A program made the position numbers and the translations under genes. A stretch of 64,000 bases of DNA from positions 930,001-994,000 of the forward strand of contig NZ_CP028136.1 in NCBI RefSeq assembly GCF_003024155.1, in the 5' to 3' direction. The notes under the pieces were generated by a model. That model had not been told where the DNA came from, did no database searches, and saw nothing but the letters and a program-made list of their open reading frames with translations. Position 1 is the stretch's first letter. The number at the start of each line of letters is the position of its first letter. Positions 18,564 through 27,958 of the stretch are shown here, piece after piece. Source of the stretch: Christiangramia fulva. GTDB taxonomy: Bacteria; Bacteroidota; Bacteroidia; Flavobacteriales; Flavobacteriaceae.

Positions 18564-19763
18564 TTATTCCTTCGCATTCAAATTATCGAGATCGGTTTGG
18601 TAGAATTCCCATTCCGGGTCACCGGTCGCTTTTACCAATTCCAGTGCTCTTTCATAATTCCTTCTTGCTTTCTCAACCTCTCCCTTCTTTTCATAAGCCA
18701 TCCCTAAAGTGGAGTAGGCATCAAAGGAATCTGGGTAATGTTCGGTATTATATTTAAAAGCCTCAACCGCCGCATCAAGAAATTCAGGTTCTTTCATTAG
18801 GGCAAATCCAAGATCTGTCATTGCATTTTCACTGCTCAGTTCAAAACCGTATTTCTCTGAAAGTCCTGAATAATAAGACTCAATTTCTTCCATCACTTTT
18901 TGAGGTCCTCCTTTTGCAAGAATTTCTTCTTTTGATCTGGGCACCTCATATTGTAAATCAGCGAAGATGAATTTTAATCCGTTATAAATAGAGGGATAGC
19001 TAACCGTGCCGTGGGTATACTCAAACATAGGGTCAAACCTGAATTGCAGGTCCACGTCGTTATGCTCCTTAATATATGAGGTGAATTTACCTGTAAGAAT
19101 ATAGGTATTTCCCAGCATCGTTCCCCCTTCATTCGCTATACTCATGTAAAACTTTGAATGAATATCCTGGTGATCTTTTAATACCTCGCCAAGCTCTTTT
19201 TTAAGGATGGGATTCTCGTACCACAAACTCGGACTGATAGTCAAATAGGCATCAAAAAGTTCCGGATCCTTAAAAAAAGTATATACGTTGAACAAACCTC
19301 CCAAAGAATGACCTACAATAATTTTATAAGGCGCTGCTCGATAATTCTTATTTACGTAAGGAATAAGTTCTTTACCAAGAAAATCAGTGAAGGCATCTGC
19401 TCCACCTGCATTGGGAAGTCTCTTTTTATTAGCATCATCTAAAATTTCGGTGCCTGGTGTAAGATCCCGGTTACGCCTGGTATTTCTAATTCCGATTATG
19501 ATCATATCCGGAATTAATTCATTTAGAACAAGACTGTTTAAAGTCCCTACAGCTTTGTCGAATTTATAATAACTGTCCAGAAGGTACATTACCGGATAGG
19601 TTTTCTGGCTGTTTTCATAGTTTTTCGGAAGGTGAATATCTAACAACCTATCTTCATTCTGAATTTTTGAATGAAAAGTGATTGTTTTTCCAATGACAAT
19701 ATCTTTTTGGCCGAATGCCGTAAAACCGACAATCAGAAACAGAAATAATATTTTAAATCTCAT
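18564..19763 (-). CDS. Secreted alpha/beta-hydrolase esterase (Fes/IroE-like) with TPR tail
   Basis: 399 residues from the ATG at 19763, chosen because it yields a clean signal peptide (FKILFLFLIVGFTAFGQ) and does not run into the HTTM gene. The esterase core contains YPVMYLLDS, the nucleophile elbow VGHSLGGLF, and a C-terminal YTHGTVSYP segment with the likely catalytic His. This is the putative esterase (DUF, 'esterase D-like') family that includes enterochelin and trilactone hydrolases. The last 100 residues carry two TPR-like repeats (YSTLGMAYEKKGEVEKARRNYERAL). Substrate unknown; a siderophore or acyl-ester is possible. Periplasmic. Confidence 0.88.
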   Translation of the reverse strand: MRFKILFLFLIVGFTAFGQKDIVIGKTITFHSKIQNEDRLLDIHLPKNYENSQKTYPVMYLLDSYYKFDKAVGTLNSLVLNELIPDMIIIGIRNTRRNRDLTPGTEILDDANKKRLPNAGGADAFTDFLGKELIPYVNKNYRAAPYKIIVGHSLGGLFNVYTFFKDPELFDAYLTISPSLWYENPILKKELGEVLKDHQDIHSKFYMSIANEGGTMLGNTYILTGKFTSYIKEHNDVDLQFRFDPMFEYTHGTVSYPSIYNGLKFIFADLQYEVPRSKEEILAKGGPQKVMEEIESYYSGLSEKYGFELSSENAMTDLGFALMKEPEFLDAAVEAFKYNTEHYPDSFDAYSTLGMAYEKKGEVEKARRNYERALELVKATGDPEWEFYQTDLDNLNAKE

Positions 19764-19806
19764 GAATGAAATTGAGGTTGGTTGATAAAGTATTAAAGCT
19801 ATGGAA

Positions 19807-21126
19807 TTATTCTTTAGGAGAAGGTAAAATCCAGTCGTTATGCTTAAAATGATGCCATTTCTCAGCGGCAAGATCTACATGAGGATCAATTAAAGGATGG
19901 AATTTATCCCCGTTTACGCTTACTTTTCCTTCTACATAAACCTCCACATCCTTGCCTTTTTCGGCAAATTCGTTTTTAAGTCGTTGGGCAAACTGCCAGA
20001 TCATATCTGGCTTTGAAGACAATGAGTGCAATTGTTTTCGGGAAAGGTATTTTTTATTATCTATGAAAATGGTGTCCTCAGTTCCCTTTTCCACAACTTT
20101 AAATCTTTCGGTTCCGCTTTTCCCGCGCAACATCATCCGCCAGCTAAGTCGGTGACCCTCCTCGGTCCATAAAACATCGTCTTTAATGAACCAATGTCTG
20201 AGTGGCAGCGAAATTTGAATAATAAACCAGATCGCCATAAAAGCGATTAAAGCATTTCGATAAGCAGGAATTATAATTTCACCTTTATCATAATACTCTT
20301 TTTTACCCCTGAGGAAAAACTTATTGATGGTTTTCGCCGGAAAGAAAAAGATGATGAATGCCAGTGAGAGATAAGGGAAAATTCCTATTTGGAAAATAAA
20401 ACTGTTGAACAGGTGAAAGAAGATGGCGGCGATAAAGGCGAAAATTCTGGTTCTTTTCCACAGCAATAAAGGAACATTCAGCAGATCGAAGAAAATGCCG
20501 AAATATGCAATGGCATATCGCACCCACGGGTGCTGTAAAAATCCGCCCACCAGCCAGTAATCCTTCTTAGTTTTCATTAAATAAGCCGGGAAAGTCCCAT
20601 CAAGCCAGTCGGGATAGATCTTGGCAATCGAAGCGTAGGTATATACGATCCAGAGCTGTAGCACGATAAAAATCCATACCCAGCGTGGCATGGAAATACG
20701 CCGGATTTCCGGATTTCGCCAGGCATCTATGGAAAGCCATCGATGTGCCGGCAAAAGAAGCATGATCATGCACAGCAGCATTAATAAATAATAGTGATTA
20801 TTATAGCTTGATTTCTGCATGAGATATACAGCGGTCCACATCAGGCCGTAGCAGAACATGCTGAACCTGTATTTTAAACCGACCATTACCAGGAGGCCGA
20901 ATATCCCCATAATGGCGTAATACCAGATCATGCCATTGCCCGGGAGCGGTTGCAAAAAATCAAATCCTATGAAATTAAAGGTGAATTGAGGTTCGATCAA
21001 ATTTCGTCGAACCCAGCCGGTAAAAATGGCCTGAAAAGCTTCGATGGCTATCAACAAACCGAAAAAAACGCGGAAAACTACCAGTCCCGAATTATCGATT
21101 CGTTTAAAAAGCCAGCGGTCAAGCAT
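19807..21126 (-). CDS. HTTM-domain membrane protein (vitamin K-dependent carboxylase-like)
   Basis: 439 residues from the ATG at 21126. At least seven hydrophobic helices are visible, with the HTTM core in the first 300 residues (GLVVFRVFFGLLIAIEAF; SYNNHYYLLMLLCMIMLLLP; WIVYTYASIAKIYPDWLDG; IFFHLFNSFIFQIGIFPYL). The last 150 residues are soluble and probably periplasmic (FIDNKKYLSRKQLHSL). The HTTM fold is shared with eukaryotic gamma-glutamyl carboxylase, but bacterial substrates are unknown. The start ATGCTTGA overlaps the ribF stop by 8 bp, which indicates translational coupling to flavin synthesis genes. Confidence 0.92.
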   Translation of the reverse strand: MLDRWLFKRIDNSGLVVFRVFFGLLIAIEAFQAIFTGWVRRNLIEPQFTFNFIGFDFLQPLPGNGMIWYYAIMGIFGLLVMVGLKYRFSMFCYGLMWTAVYLMQKSSYNNHYYLLMLLCMIMLLLPAHRWLSIDAWRNPEIRRISMPRWVWIFIVLQLWIVYTYASIAKIYPDWLDGTFPAYLMKTKKDYWLVGGFLQHPWVRYAIAYFGIFFDLLNVPLLLWKRTRIFAFIAAIFFHLFNSFIFQIGIFPYLSLAFIIFFFPAKTINKFFLRGKKEYYDKGEIIIPAYRNALIAFMAIWFIIQISLPLRHWFIKDDVLWTEEGHRLSWRMMLRGKSGTERFKVVEKGTEDTIFIDNKKYLSRKQLHSLSSKPDMIWQFAQRLKNEFAEKGKDVEVYVEGKVSVNGDKFHPLIDPHVDLAAEKWHHFKHNDWILPSPKE

Positions 21127-22054
21127 AATTGTCTTTGATGAATTGTTTCGAGAAGGCACGGTCCTGCTTCATGGCAATCTTCAGCTGTTCTACAGAGTCA
21201 AATTTCTTTTCATCCCGAATACGCACAAGCAATTCAATTTGAAGTTCTTTTCCGTAAAGATCTTTATCAAGATCAAAAAAATAAGTCTCTATAGTCTGCT
21301 CCTTTCCACCAACAGTTGGATTGGTACCGATATTCATCATTCCAAAACAGGCAATGCCATCGATAAGAGAACGCACCGTATACACTCCATTTTTGGGAAT
21401 AAGCTTGTAATCTTCTTCAATTTGAAGATTGGCAGTGGGAAAACCTAAATCTTTCCCTATTCCGCGGCCTCTGACAATTTTTCCAGTGAGCGTGAAAGGA
21501 TGCTCGAGGTACAAATTCGCCTTTTCCACCTTTCCTTCTTCCAGGGCTTTGCGGATCTTTGTAGAGCTTACCGCCACTTCTTCCACGTCTTGTTGAGAGA
21601 TCTCCTCTACCTCAAAACCAAATTCCTCGCCGAATTTTCGCAGGTCATTGATATCGGCTGTACGATTTCTTCCGAAACGATGGTCATAGCCAATGATCAC
21701 TTTTTTAGCATTGAGCTTATGAACCAGGATATCCCGCACAAATTCCAGCGCGGTGAGACGTGAGAACTGGTGGGTAAAAGGATGAATTACCAGATGATCA
21801 ATCCCAGTTTCCTCCAGTAACTGGCGTTTTTCGGCGATGGTATTGATAAGTTTAATGCCGCTTTCTTTTTGCAATACCATTCTAGGATGCGGAAAAAAAG
21901 TTAGCACCACCGAGTCCAGGTGATTGGCATGAGCCGAATTCACAAGGCGTTCAATTATCTTTCGATGTCCGGCATGTACCCCGTCAAAAGTCCCAATGGT
22001 CACTACCGTTTGCCGGTCGCTGCTAAATGAATTTGCTCCTTTATATTCTTTCAA
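21119..22054 (-). CDS. ribF: Bifunctional riboflavin kinase / FAD synthetase
   Basis: 311 residues. The N-terminal FAD synthetase part has TIGTFDGVHAGHRKI and GYDHRFGRNRTAD; the C-terminal kinase part has RGRGIGKDLGFPTANL and MNIGTNPTVGG. It makes FMN and then FAD. The only start that keeps the conserved N-terminus is a TTG at 22054, five bases after the pth stop; this is a rare start codon but the alignment leaves no better one. It is coupled to the HTTM gene behind it. Confidence 0.95.
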   Translation of the reverse strand: MKEYKGANSFSSDRQTVVTIGTFDGVHAGHRKIIERLVNSAHANHLDSVVLTFFPHPRMVLQKESGIKLINTIAEKRQLLEETGIDHLVIHPFTHQFSRLTALEFVRDILVHKLNAKKVIIGYDHRFGRNRTADINDLRKFGEEFGFEVEEISQQDVEEVAVSSTKIRKALEEGKVEKANLYLEHPFTLTGKIVRGRGIGKDLGFPTANLQIEEDYKLIPKNGVYTVRSLIDGIACFGMMNIGTNPTVGGKEQTIETYFFDLDKDLYGKELQIELLVRIRDEKKFDSVEQLKIAMKQDRAFSKQFIKDNYA

Positions 22055-22059
22055 AATTC

Positions 22060-22686
22060 CTATTTTCCGTTAAATGAATTCATGGTATTTGAAACTCCGG
22101 CGGTACCAAAAGAAAGAATAAGTTCTGCGGAAGTTTCCAAGCGTTCGGGCAATTTCTTCTTTTCCTCACCTTCCCATTCCCCCAGAACATAATCAATTTG
22201 CTGACCTTTGGAAAATTCATCGCTTATTCCAAACCTGAAACGATTGTATTTTGTGGTATTCAATTGTGCCTGCACATCTTTTAAGCCATTGTGACCGCCG
22301 TCGCTGCCCTTCGTCTTTAGCCGAAGCGTCCCAAAAGAGAGATTCAAATCATCGGTAACGATCAGGAGGTTTTCCAGCGAGATTTTTTCCTTCTGCATCC
22401 AGTAATTCACGGCTTTACCGCTTAAATTCATGTAGGTGCTGGGTTTCAGCAAAATAAAAGTACGGCCTTTATACCTGAAGGTGGCGACATCGCCAAGCTT
22501 TTGGGTTTCAAAGGAAGTTTCCTGTTTTTCAGCAAGTTTATCGAGAATCTTAAAGCCAATATTATGGCGTGTATTTTCGTATTTGGGACCGATGTTTCCA
22601 AGGCCTACGATCAAAAATTTCTTCATAGGGTCTATTTTCTCCCCGGTTTCTTTTTTTCCTAATATCCTTCCGAAGAATGAAAGCAT
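22060..22686 (-). CDS. pth: Peptidyl-tRNA hydrolase
   Basis: 208 residues as read from the ATG at 22686; an in-frame ATG at 22626 gives the textbook start [13 protein letters not shown], and the 20-residue leader before it may or may not be made. Catalytic motifs are [16 protein letters not shown] (His in RHNIG), [10 protein letters not shown], and [23 protein letters not shown]. It recycles peptidyl-tRNA released during stalled translation. It follows rplY by 166 bp, with a terminator in between, and leads into ribF. Confidence 0.95.
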   Translation of the reverse strand: MLSFFGRILGKKETGEKIDPMKKFLIVGLGNIGPKYENTRHNIGFKILDKLAEKQETSFETQKLGDVATFRYKGRTFILLKPSTYMNLSGKAVNYWMQKEKISLENLLIVTDDLNLSFGTLRLKTKGSDGGHNGLKDVQAQLNTTKYNRFRFGISDEFSKGQQIDYVLGEWEGEEKKKLPERLETSAELILSFGTAGVSNTMNSFNGK

Positions 22687-22787
22687 TCAGATTATTTGAT
22701 GAAAATTTTAGTTCCTAGTAAGTAAAGATAAAATTAATCAGATACTTTCTCTTCAGAAAAAAGCGAGGGGATAAATTTATATAAAAA

Positions 22788-22830
22788 CAAAAAAGCATTC
22801 CGTACACCGGAATCCGGTTGGGGAATGCTT
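22788..22830 (-). terminator. Terminator after rplY
   Basis: Arms AAGCATTCC (22793-22801) and GGAATGCTT (22822-22830) enclose a second small palindrome (CCGGAATCCGG). Read on the minus strand the stem is followed by TTTTTTGTTTTT. It separates rplY from pth. Confidence 0.85.
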
Positions 22831-22852
22831 CTTCATAATTGTTTAAAAAAGG

Positions 22853-23509
22853 TTACTCTTTATCTTCTCCCTCTTTTACTGCAGCCACATCTTCACTTTC
22901 AGTAGCTGGAACTTCATCTGCTGCTACTTCGTCTTCGTCTTCTTCAAGATCTTCAATGATATTACGTGAAGTTCTTACCTGACAAATTACGGTATTATCT
23001 GGATGCTGAATTTTGTAATCTTCGCTGGCTACCTCAGTCACATAAAGTTTCTGACCAATTTTAAGTTTGGTAACGTTAGCCACGATATAATCTGGAAGAT
23101 TTCCCGGCACACCTCTAACCTTAAGGCGGCGAAGGTTGTAACGAAGAACTCCCCCGTTTTTAACCCCACGAGCCACACCTTCGGTATGGATAGGAATTTC
23201 CATAGTAATAGGTCTGTCTTCGAAAATCTGGTAGAAATCTACGTGCATGATGGCATCGGTTACAGGATGGAATTGAATATCCTGAAGGATGGCATCATAA
23301 GATTCTCCACTCTCCAACTTGATTTTTACAGTGTGTACGTCTGGAGTATACACTAAGCTCTGGAATGCGATTTCCTCGGCTGCAAAGTGTAGTGGATCAC
23401 CCTCTACCCCGTACAATACGCAAGGAACCTGTCCAGCATTACGCAGTGCTTTCGTTGCCTTCTTGCCTACGCTTTCTCTTTTAGATCCGTTGATCGTAAT
23501 TGATTTCAT
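22853..23509 (-). CDS. rplY: 50S ribosomal protein L25 (general stress protein Ctc type)
   Basis: 218 residues, the long CTC form. The 5S rRNA-binding L25 domain covers about residues 1-95 ([31 protein letters not shown]) and the TL5 C-terminal beta domain about 100-190. A very acidic tail ([15 protein letters not shown]...) ends the protein. It is usually cotranscribed with prs, which is 2.3 kb away here on the same strand because a plus-strand ppx gene lies between them. Confidence 0.96.
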   Translation of the reverse strand: MKSITINGSKRESVGKKATKALRNAGQVPCVLYGVEGDPLHFAAEEIAFQSLVYTPDVHTVKIKLESGESYDAILQDIQFHPVTDAIMHVDFYQIFEDRPITMEIPIHTEGVARGVKNGGVLRYNLRRLKVRGVPGNLPDYIVANVTKLKIGQKLYVTEVASEDYKIQHPDNTVICQVRTSRNIIEDLEEDEDEVAADEVPATESEDVAAVKEGEDKE

Positions 23510-24021
23510 TTAAAATGATTTTAGTTAACAAATGTCGTCAAGTTCTTCATGAACCGCCTTCATTTGCGTAAAAATTTTCTGGCTGCAAAAGTAAGTCTTT
23601 TTTAGAATCTATAAAATGCTGAAGCAGAAAAGTTTCCTAAAATACAAAGTACAAATTTAAAATTGAGGATCATTCTTTCATATTGGTTATTGTTACTTCT
23701 ATTTCCCTTCTGAATTTTGAACTTTTTGCTCTCGGATTTCCACTTGAAATGCCTATTTCTAGAATATTTAATTAAAAGATGCTGAAACAAGTTCAGCATG
23801 ACGAGTTTAAAGAATTGATTATTGATAATTGTAAAATTTATAGGAGGCAGCTATTTTTTTGTATCTCTTAATTAAAAGATCCTGAACAGGTTCAGCATGA
23901 CGATATTTAAAGAATTGCCTTCGTACTTCCTAACTTCGTAACTCTAAATTCATTTCACAAAGTCTTATCATGCTATCCCCATAATTTTAAGTAAATTGAA
24001 GTCATCGTCAATAAACCTGTT
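23510..24021. other. Intergenic region between rplY and ppx with decayed repeats
   Basis: This 512-bp gap is AT-rich and holds no convincing gene. Short reading frames here are shadows of the repeat elements described at 23769-23917. The rplY leader and promoter should lie at the left end and the ppx promoter at the right end; no clear TAnnTTTG box was identified for either. Confidence 0.5.
23769..23917. repeat. Two copies of a 50-bp intergenic repeat with a small palindrome
   Basis: Copy one (23769-23818) and copy two (about 23868-23917) share TTAATTAAAAGAT, then a palindromic core of the form CTGAA-ACAAG-TTCAG followed by CATGACGA, then TTTAAAGAATTG. The core (GCTGAAACAAGTTCAGC in copy one) can fold as a short hairpin. 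Elements with 'CTGAAacaaGTTCAGcATGACG' are widespread between genes in Bacteroidota, so these are probably members of a dispersed miniature repeat family. Confidence 0.7.
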
Positions 24022-25620
24022 ATGACCGATTTTTCTGATAATGAATCGCCAACAAAGCGTATCGCCGCGATCGACCTGGGGACAAATTCTTTCCATGCCG
24101 TGATCGTGGATATCTATCCGGACGGAAGTTTTCGCACTATCGATAAGCTGAAGGAAATGGTCATTCTCGCCGAAAAAGGCATGGACAACTACCTCAGCGA
24201 AGATGCCATGCAACGCGGACTTGATGCCCTGAAACGCATTAAATTCCTTTGCGACAGCCAGCAGGTGGAAGAGATCCTAGCCTATGCGACCAGTGCGATT
24301 CGCGAGGCCCGGAATGGAGGTGATTTTATCCAGAGGATGATCGATGAAGTAGATATCAAGGCGAGGGCAATTTCAGGGAAAATGGAAGCCGAAATGATTG
24401 GCCTGGCGGTTCGGCATAATATCGCCCTTTCAGAAGAAATGGTCCTGATGGTCGATATTGGCGGTGGTAGCGTGGAGTTTATCATAGGAAATGTTGATGA
24501 ATTCATTTATTACAACAGCCTGAAACTTGGAGTGGCAAGGATGGCAGCGAAATTTGTGAGCCATGATCCCATTACCAAAAAAGAGATCAAAAATTTAAAA
24601 GATCACTACCAGAAAACCCTGGGAGAAGTGGAAAAAATTGTAAAGGAACATTCGGTGAAAACGATGATCGGTTCTTCAGGAACCATGGAAAACATAGCCG
24701 CGATGATCGCCAGCCGAAATTCGATCAACGCTTCGATCACTCTTAATGAACTGGTTTTTCACGATGATGAATTCATTCCTTTTTATGAAAAATTCATCAG
24801 GCTGGATAAAAAGGAAAGGCTGAAAGAGAAACAACTGGAAGATAAAAGAGTCGATATCATCAATCCGGGCATGGTATTGCTGAAATTTCTGATCGAAGAA
24901 CTGAATATTCAGAATATTAAAATTTCAGAAGCCGCATTGCGTGATGGTATGATCATCGATTTTATCAATAAGGAAAAACCAAAGTTATCACTGGTAGCCA
25001 ATTTTCCCGATCCGCGGAAGCGCAGCATTTATGAATTGCTGCGAAAGACAAACTGGATGGAACAGCATTCCACGCATGTCGCCAATATGGGCCTTCAAAT
25101 ATTTGACGAATTTCAGGCAGATCTAAAGCTCACCGAAAACGACCGGGAATTACTGAATTACGCTTCTTTGCTGCATGATATCGGCTATTATATTTCCTTT
25201 AGAAAACATCACAAACACGCGCTTTACCTCATCAGAAATTCAGATCTGCGAGGTTTTACCGATGACGAGATCAATATTATGGCCAATGTGGCCCGTTATC
25301 ACAGGCGGTCCACACCTAAGAAGAGGCATCCGTTCTATAAACAGCTCGACAAGCCGCTTCGGAAACGCATCAAGAAATTATCGGCAATATTGAGAATAGC
25401 TGATGGACTTGATCGCAGCCACTATCAAAATGTGAAAAGCCTGGAAATTGAAAACGGTAAGGAAAAGGTGAAACTTCTAATCACCACTGAAGGTGACCCT
25501 GAACTGGAGATCTGGGGAGCCGAACGCAAATCGGAATTATTCAAAAAAGTGACAGGCAAAGAGCTTGAGATCTTTGCAGTAACCCATGAGCAAAAGCTCA
25601 AGGCTACTAAAAACAAATGA
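24022..25620 (+). CDS. ppx: Exopolyphosphatase/GppA-type phosphatase fused to an HD domain
   Basis: 532 residues. The N-terminal actin-like ASKHA part (1-310) has the phosphate-1 loop AAIDLGTNSFH, the middle VDIGGGSVEF, and GSSGTMENI. The C-terminal half (about 330-500) is an HD hydrolase-type domain with LLHDIGYYIS, the neighbouring HHKHALYLI and ARYHRR, and DGLDRSHYQ. Ppx/GppA enzymes remove phosphate from polyphosphate or from pppGpp. The HD module is common in long forms. The gene is on the opposite strand to both flanking genes and lies between rplY and prs, bordered by short repeats on both sides. Confidence 0.92.
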   Translation: MTDFSDNESPTKRIAAIDLGTNSFHAVIVDIYPDGSFRTIDKLKEMVILAEKGMDNYLSEDAMQRGLDALKRIKFLCDSQQVEEILAYATSAIREARNGGDFIQRMIDEVDIKARAISGKMEAEMIGLAVRHNIALSEEMVLMVDIGGGSVEFIIGNVDEFIYYNSLKLGVARMAAKFVSHDPITKKEIKNLKDHYQKTLGEVEKIVKEHSVKTMIGSSGTMENIAAMIASRNSINASITLNELVFHDDEFIPFYEKFIRLDKKERLKEKQLEDKRVDIINPGMVLLKFLIEELNIQNIKISEAALRDGMIIDFINKEKPKLSLVANFPDPRKRSIYELLRKTNWMEQHSTHVANMGLQIFDEFQADLKLTENDRELLNYASLLHDIGYYISFRKHHKHALYLIRNSDLRGFTDDEINIMANVARYHRRSTPKKRHPFYKQLDKPLRKRIKKLSAILRIADGLDRSHYQNVKSLEIENGKEKVKLLITTEGDPELEIWGAERKSELFKKVTGKELEIFAVTHEQKLKATKNK

Positions 25621-25633
25621 CTCTTTAATTGTT

Positions 25634-25801
25634 GAGATTGCTTCGTCGCTTCGCTCCTCGCAAAGACGATGAAGTTAGAATTACGAAATTAAAAGTACGA
25701 GCTAAAGAATAATTTTACTGCGAACGAAGTGAAACATTCTTTATACCCTATACATTTTACAACCACTAATAAACGAGAGATTGCTTCGTCGCTTCGCTCC
25801 T
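25634..25801. repeat. 25-bp direct repeat pair downstream of ppx
   Basis: An identical 25-base sequence beginning GAGATTGCTTCGTCGC occurs at 25634-25658 and 25777-25801. In the first copy it is followed by CGCAAAGACGATG, giving a small internal palindrome (TCGTCGC...). Such 'GATTGCTTCGTCG...CGCAAAGACG' units are typical dispersed intergenic repeats in flavobacteria. The 236-bp gap holds nothing else recognisable. Confidence 0.7.
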
Positions 25802-25856
25802 GACAGATAATTCGTAGTTCTTTATTCTAACTTCCTTCTTCCTTGGTACTTCCAGA

Positions 25857-26792
25857 TTACATAATGAATTTGGAGCTGATCGAGCGGTTATCCTGAACCC
25901 TTCTCATCACATCAGCAAAAAGTTCGGCGCAACTCACCACTCTTATCTTTCGGTTTTCTTCCCTTAAAGGAATGGAATCGGTGACTATAAGCTCCTGAAG
26001 TTTGGAATTAGAGATCTTTTTATAAGCGTCGCCAGAAAGTACCGGGTGCGTACAAATGGCACGAACGCTAAGCGCCCCGCGTTCCATCATCAAATCGGCT
26101 GCCCGCGTAAGAGTTCCTGCCGTATCTACCATATCGTCTACTAAAACCACATTTTTTCCAGTAACGTCGCCAATTAACTCCATATGAGAAATCACATTGG
26201 CTTTGGCGCGCTGCTTATAACAGATCACCACATCGCTTTCCAGTGCTTTGGAATAAGCATACGCTCTTTTGGAACCTCCCATATCTGGCGAAGCAATGGT
26301 AAGATTATCGAGATTAAGACTTTTCAAATATGGAAGAAAAACGGTGCTCGCATACAGATGATCCACGGGTTTTTCGAAGAATCCCTGGATCTGGTCGGCA
26401 TGCAGATCCATGGTGATTATTCTTGTAGCTCCCGCTGTTTCGAGAATGCTGGCGATCATTTTGGCCGCGATAGGCACCCTTGGTTTGTCTTTTCTATCCT
26501 GCCGAGCCCAGCCAAAATAAGGCATCACCGCGGTAATATGCCTTGCAGAAGCTCTTTTCGCCGCATCGAGCATTAAAAGCATTTCCATTAGATGGTCGCT
26601 TCCCGGGTGGGTGGACCCGATGATAAAAACGCGGGATCCTCTTACCGATTCTTCAAAAGAAGGCTGAAATTCGCCATCACTATAAGTAGAAGTGATCACG
26701 TTACCCAGTTTGCTTCCGTAATGTTCGGCAATTTTCTCTGCTAGTTCGCGGCTTTGGCTACAATTAAAAATCTTTGCTTCGGTGGTAGGCAT
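25857..26792 (-). CDS. prs: Ribose-phosphate pyrophosphokinase
   Basis: 311 residues, standard length. It makes PRPP from ribose-5-phosphate and ATP for purine, pyrimidine, His and Trp synthesis. Motifs are FNCSQSRELAEKIAEHYG at the start, GWARQDRKDKPRVPIAAK, DLHADQIQGFF, and the PRPP-binding loop VLVDDMVDTAGTL. The minus strand would normally carry rplY right behind it; the ppx gene breaks that order here. Confidence 0.97.
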   Translation of the reverse strand: MPTTEAKIFNCSQSRELAEKIAEHYGSKLGNVITSTYSDGEFQPSFEESVRGSRVFIIGSTHPGSDHLMEMLLMLDAAKRASARHITAVMPYFGWARQDRKDKPRVPIAAKMIASILETAGATRIITMDLHADQIQGFFEKPVDHLYASTVFLPYLKSLNLDNLTIASPDMGGSKRAYAYSKALESDVVICYKQRAKANVISHMELIGDVTGKNVVLVDDMVDTAGTLTRAADLMMERGALSVRAICTHPVLSGDAYKKISNSKLQELIVTDSIPLREENRKIRVVSCAELFADVMRRVQDNRSISSKFIM

Positions 26793-26952
26793 TGTTGTGT
26801 TGTTGTGTTTGGCGTAAGTTATTACAAATTTAAAAATTATTTGTTGCCCGGGTCGTTGAAAACAGGAAGTCCTGAAAGAATCGGAAATTTTTATTGAAAT
26901 TAATTAAATTCACGGCAATCAAATTTCGTAGTAAAATTCTAAATAAATATCG

Positions 26953-27936
26953 ATGAAGAAAAGAAAACTGGGAAGAAATGGATTTGAAATTAGTGAAATT
27001 GGCCTGGGATGCTGGCAGCTTGGCGGAGACTGGGGAGAAAAGATCGATAAAGAAAAGGCCGAAGAGATTCTCGAAACTGCTGTTAAGCATGAAATTAGTT
27101 TTTTTGATACAGCCGATGTTTATGGCGATGGACGCAGCGAAAAACTCATTGGAGAATTTTTGAAGAAGAACCAGGCCGACGTCAAAGTTGCCACTAAATT
27201 TGGAAGAAAAAGTGACATTTTTCCTGATCATTATTCTGAAAAGGCACTGCGCAATTGCGTGGAAGATTCCAGGAAAAGATTAGGTGTTGAAAGGATTGAC
27301 CTGCTTCAGCTCCATTGTATTCCTTTTGAAGAATTGAAAAAAGAAGAGGTCTTTGAATGGCTGAGGAAATTGAAAAAGGAAGGCAAAATTGCCAATTTTG
27401 GTGCCAGTGTGGAGAGTGTGGAAGAAGGATTGTTCTGCCTGGAGCAGGAAGGACTTCAGTCTTTACAGATCATTTTTAATATTTTCAGGCAGAAACCGGC
27501 CAAAGAATTATTACCTAAAGCCAAAGAAAAAGGCGTGGGTATTATTGTTCGTCTGCCGCTCGCCAGCGGACTCCTTACCGGTAAATTTTCCAAAGACACC
27601 AGCTTTTCTGATAAAGACCACCGAAATTTTAACCGCGATGGACAGGCTTTTAATGTGGGCGAAACTTTTGCCGGACTTCCTTTTGAAAAAGGCGTTGAAC
27701 TGGCGAACGAGCTGAAAGAAATTTGTCCGTCAACAATGAATCCCACCGAAATGTCCCTGAGGTGGATCCTGGATCATGAAGAAGTTTCTACCATTATTCC
27801 CGGTGCGAGCTCGACGAAACATATTGCAGGTAATGCAAGGGTAAGCTCACTTCCTTCTCTTTCTGAAGATCTTAAAGACAGGATCTCACGGTTTTATAAT
27901 GAAAAAGTTCATGATCATATCCGCGGAGTTTATTAA
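26953..27936 (+). CDS. Aldo/keto reductase
   Basis: 327 residues, TIM-barrel AKR. The tetrad is visible: Asp and Tyr in FFDTADVYGDGRSE, Lys in VATKFGRK, His in LLQLHC. The NADP-binding end is IPGASSTKHIAGNA. The 'GLGCWQLGGDWG' start is like the YajO/general stress protein 69 group. Substrate unknown. A GNAT gene follows 22 bp after the stop in the same direction, so the two are probably co-transcribed. It diverges from prs. Confidence 0.93.
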   Translation: MKKRKLGRNGFEISEIGLGCWQLGGDWGEKIDKEKAEEILETAVKHEISFFDTADVYGDGRSEKLIGEFLKKNQADVKVATKFGRKSDIFPDHYSEKALRNCVEDSRKRLGVERIDLLQLHCIPFEELKKEEVFEWLRKLKKEGKIANFGASVESVEEGLFCLEQEGLQSLQIIFNIFRQKPAKELLPKAKEKGVGIIVRLPLASGLLTGKFSKDTSFSDKDHRNFNRDGQAFNVGETFAGLPFEKGVELANELKEICPSTMNPTEMSLRWILDHEEVSTIIPGASSTKHIAGNARVSSLPSLSEDLKDRISRFYNEKVHDHIRGVY

Positions 27937-27958
27937 GAATTAATTCAGATTTGATATT

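Noticed and set aside
23602..23799. 65-codon minus-strand ORF between rplY and ppx
   Set aside because: It runs through the dispersed repeat sequence and has no signal or family features.
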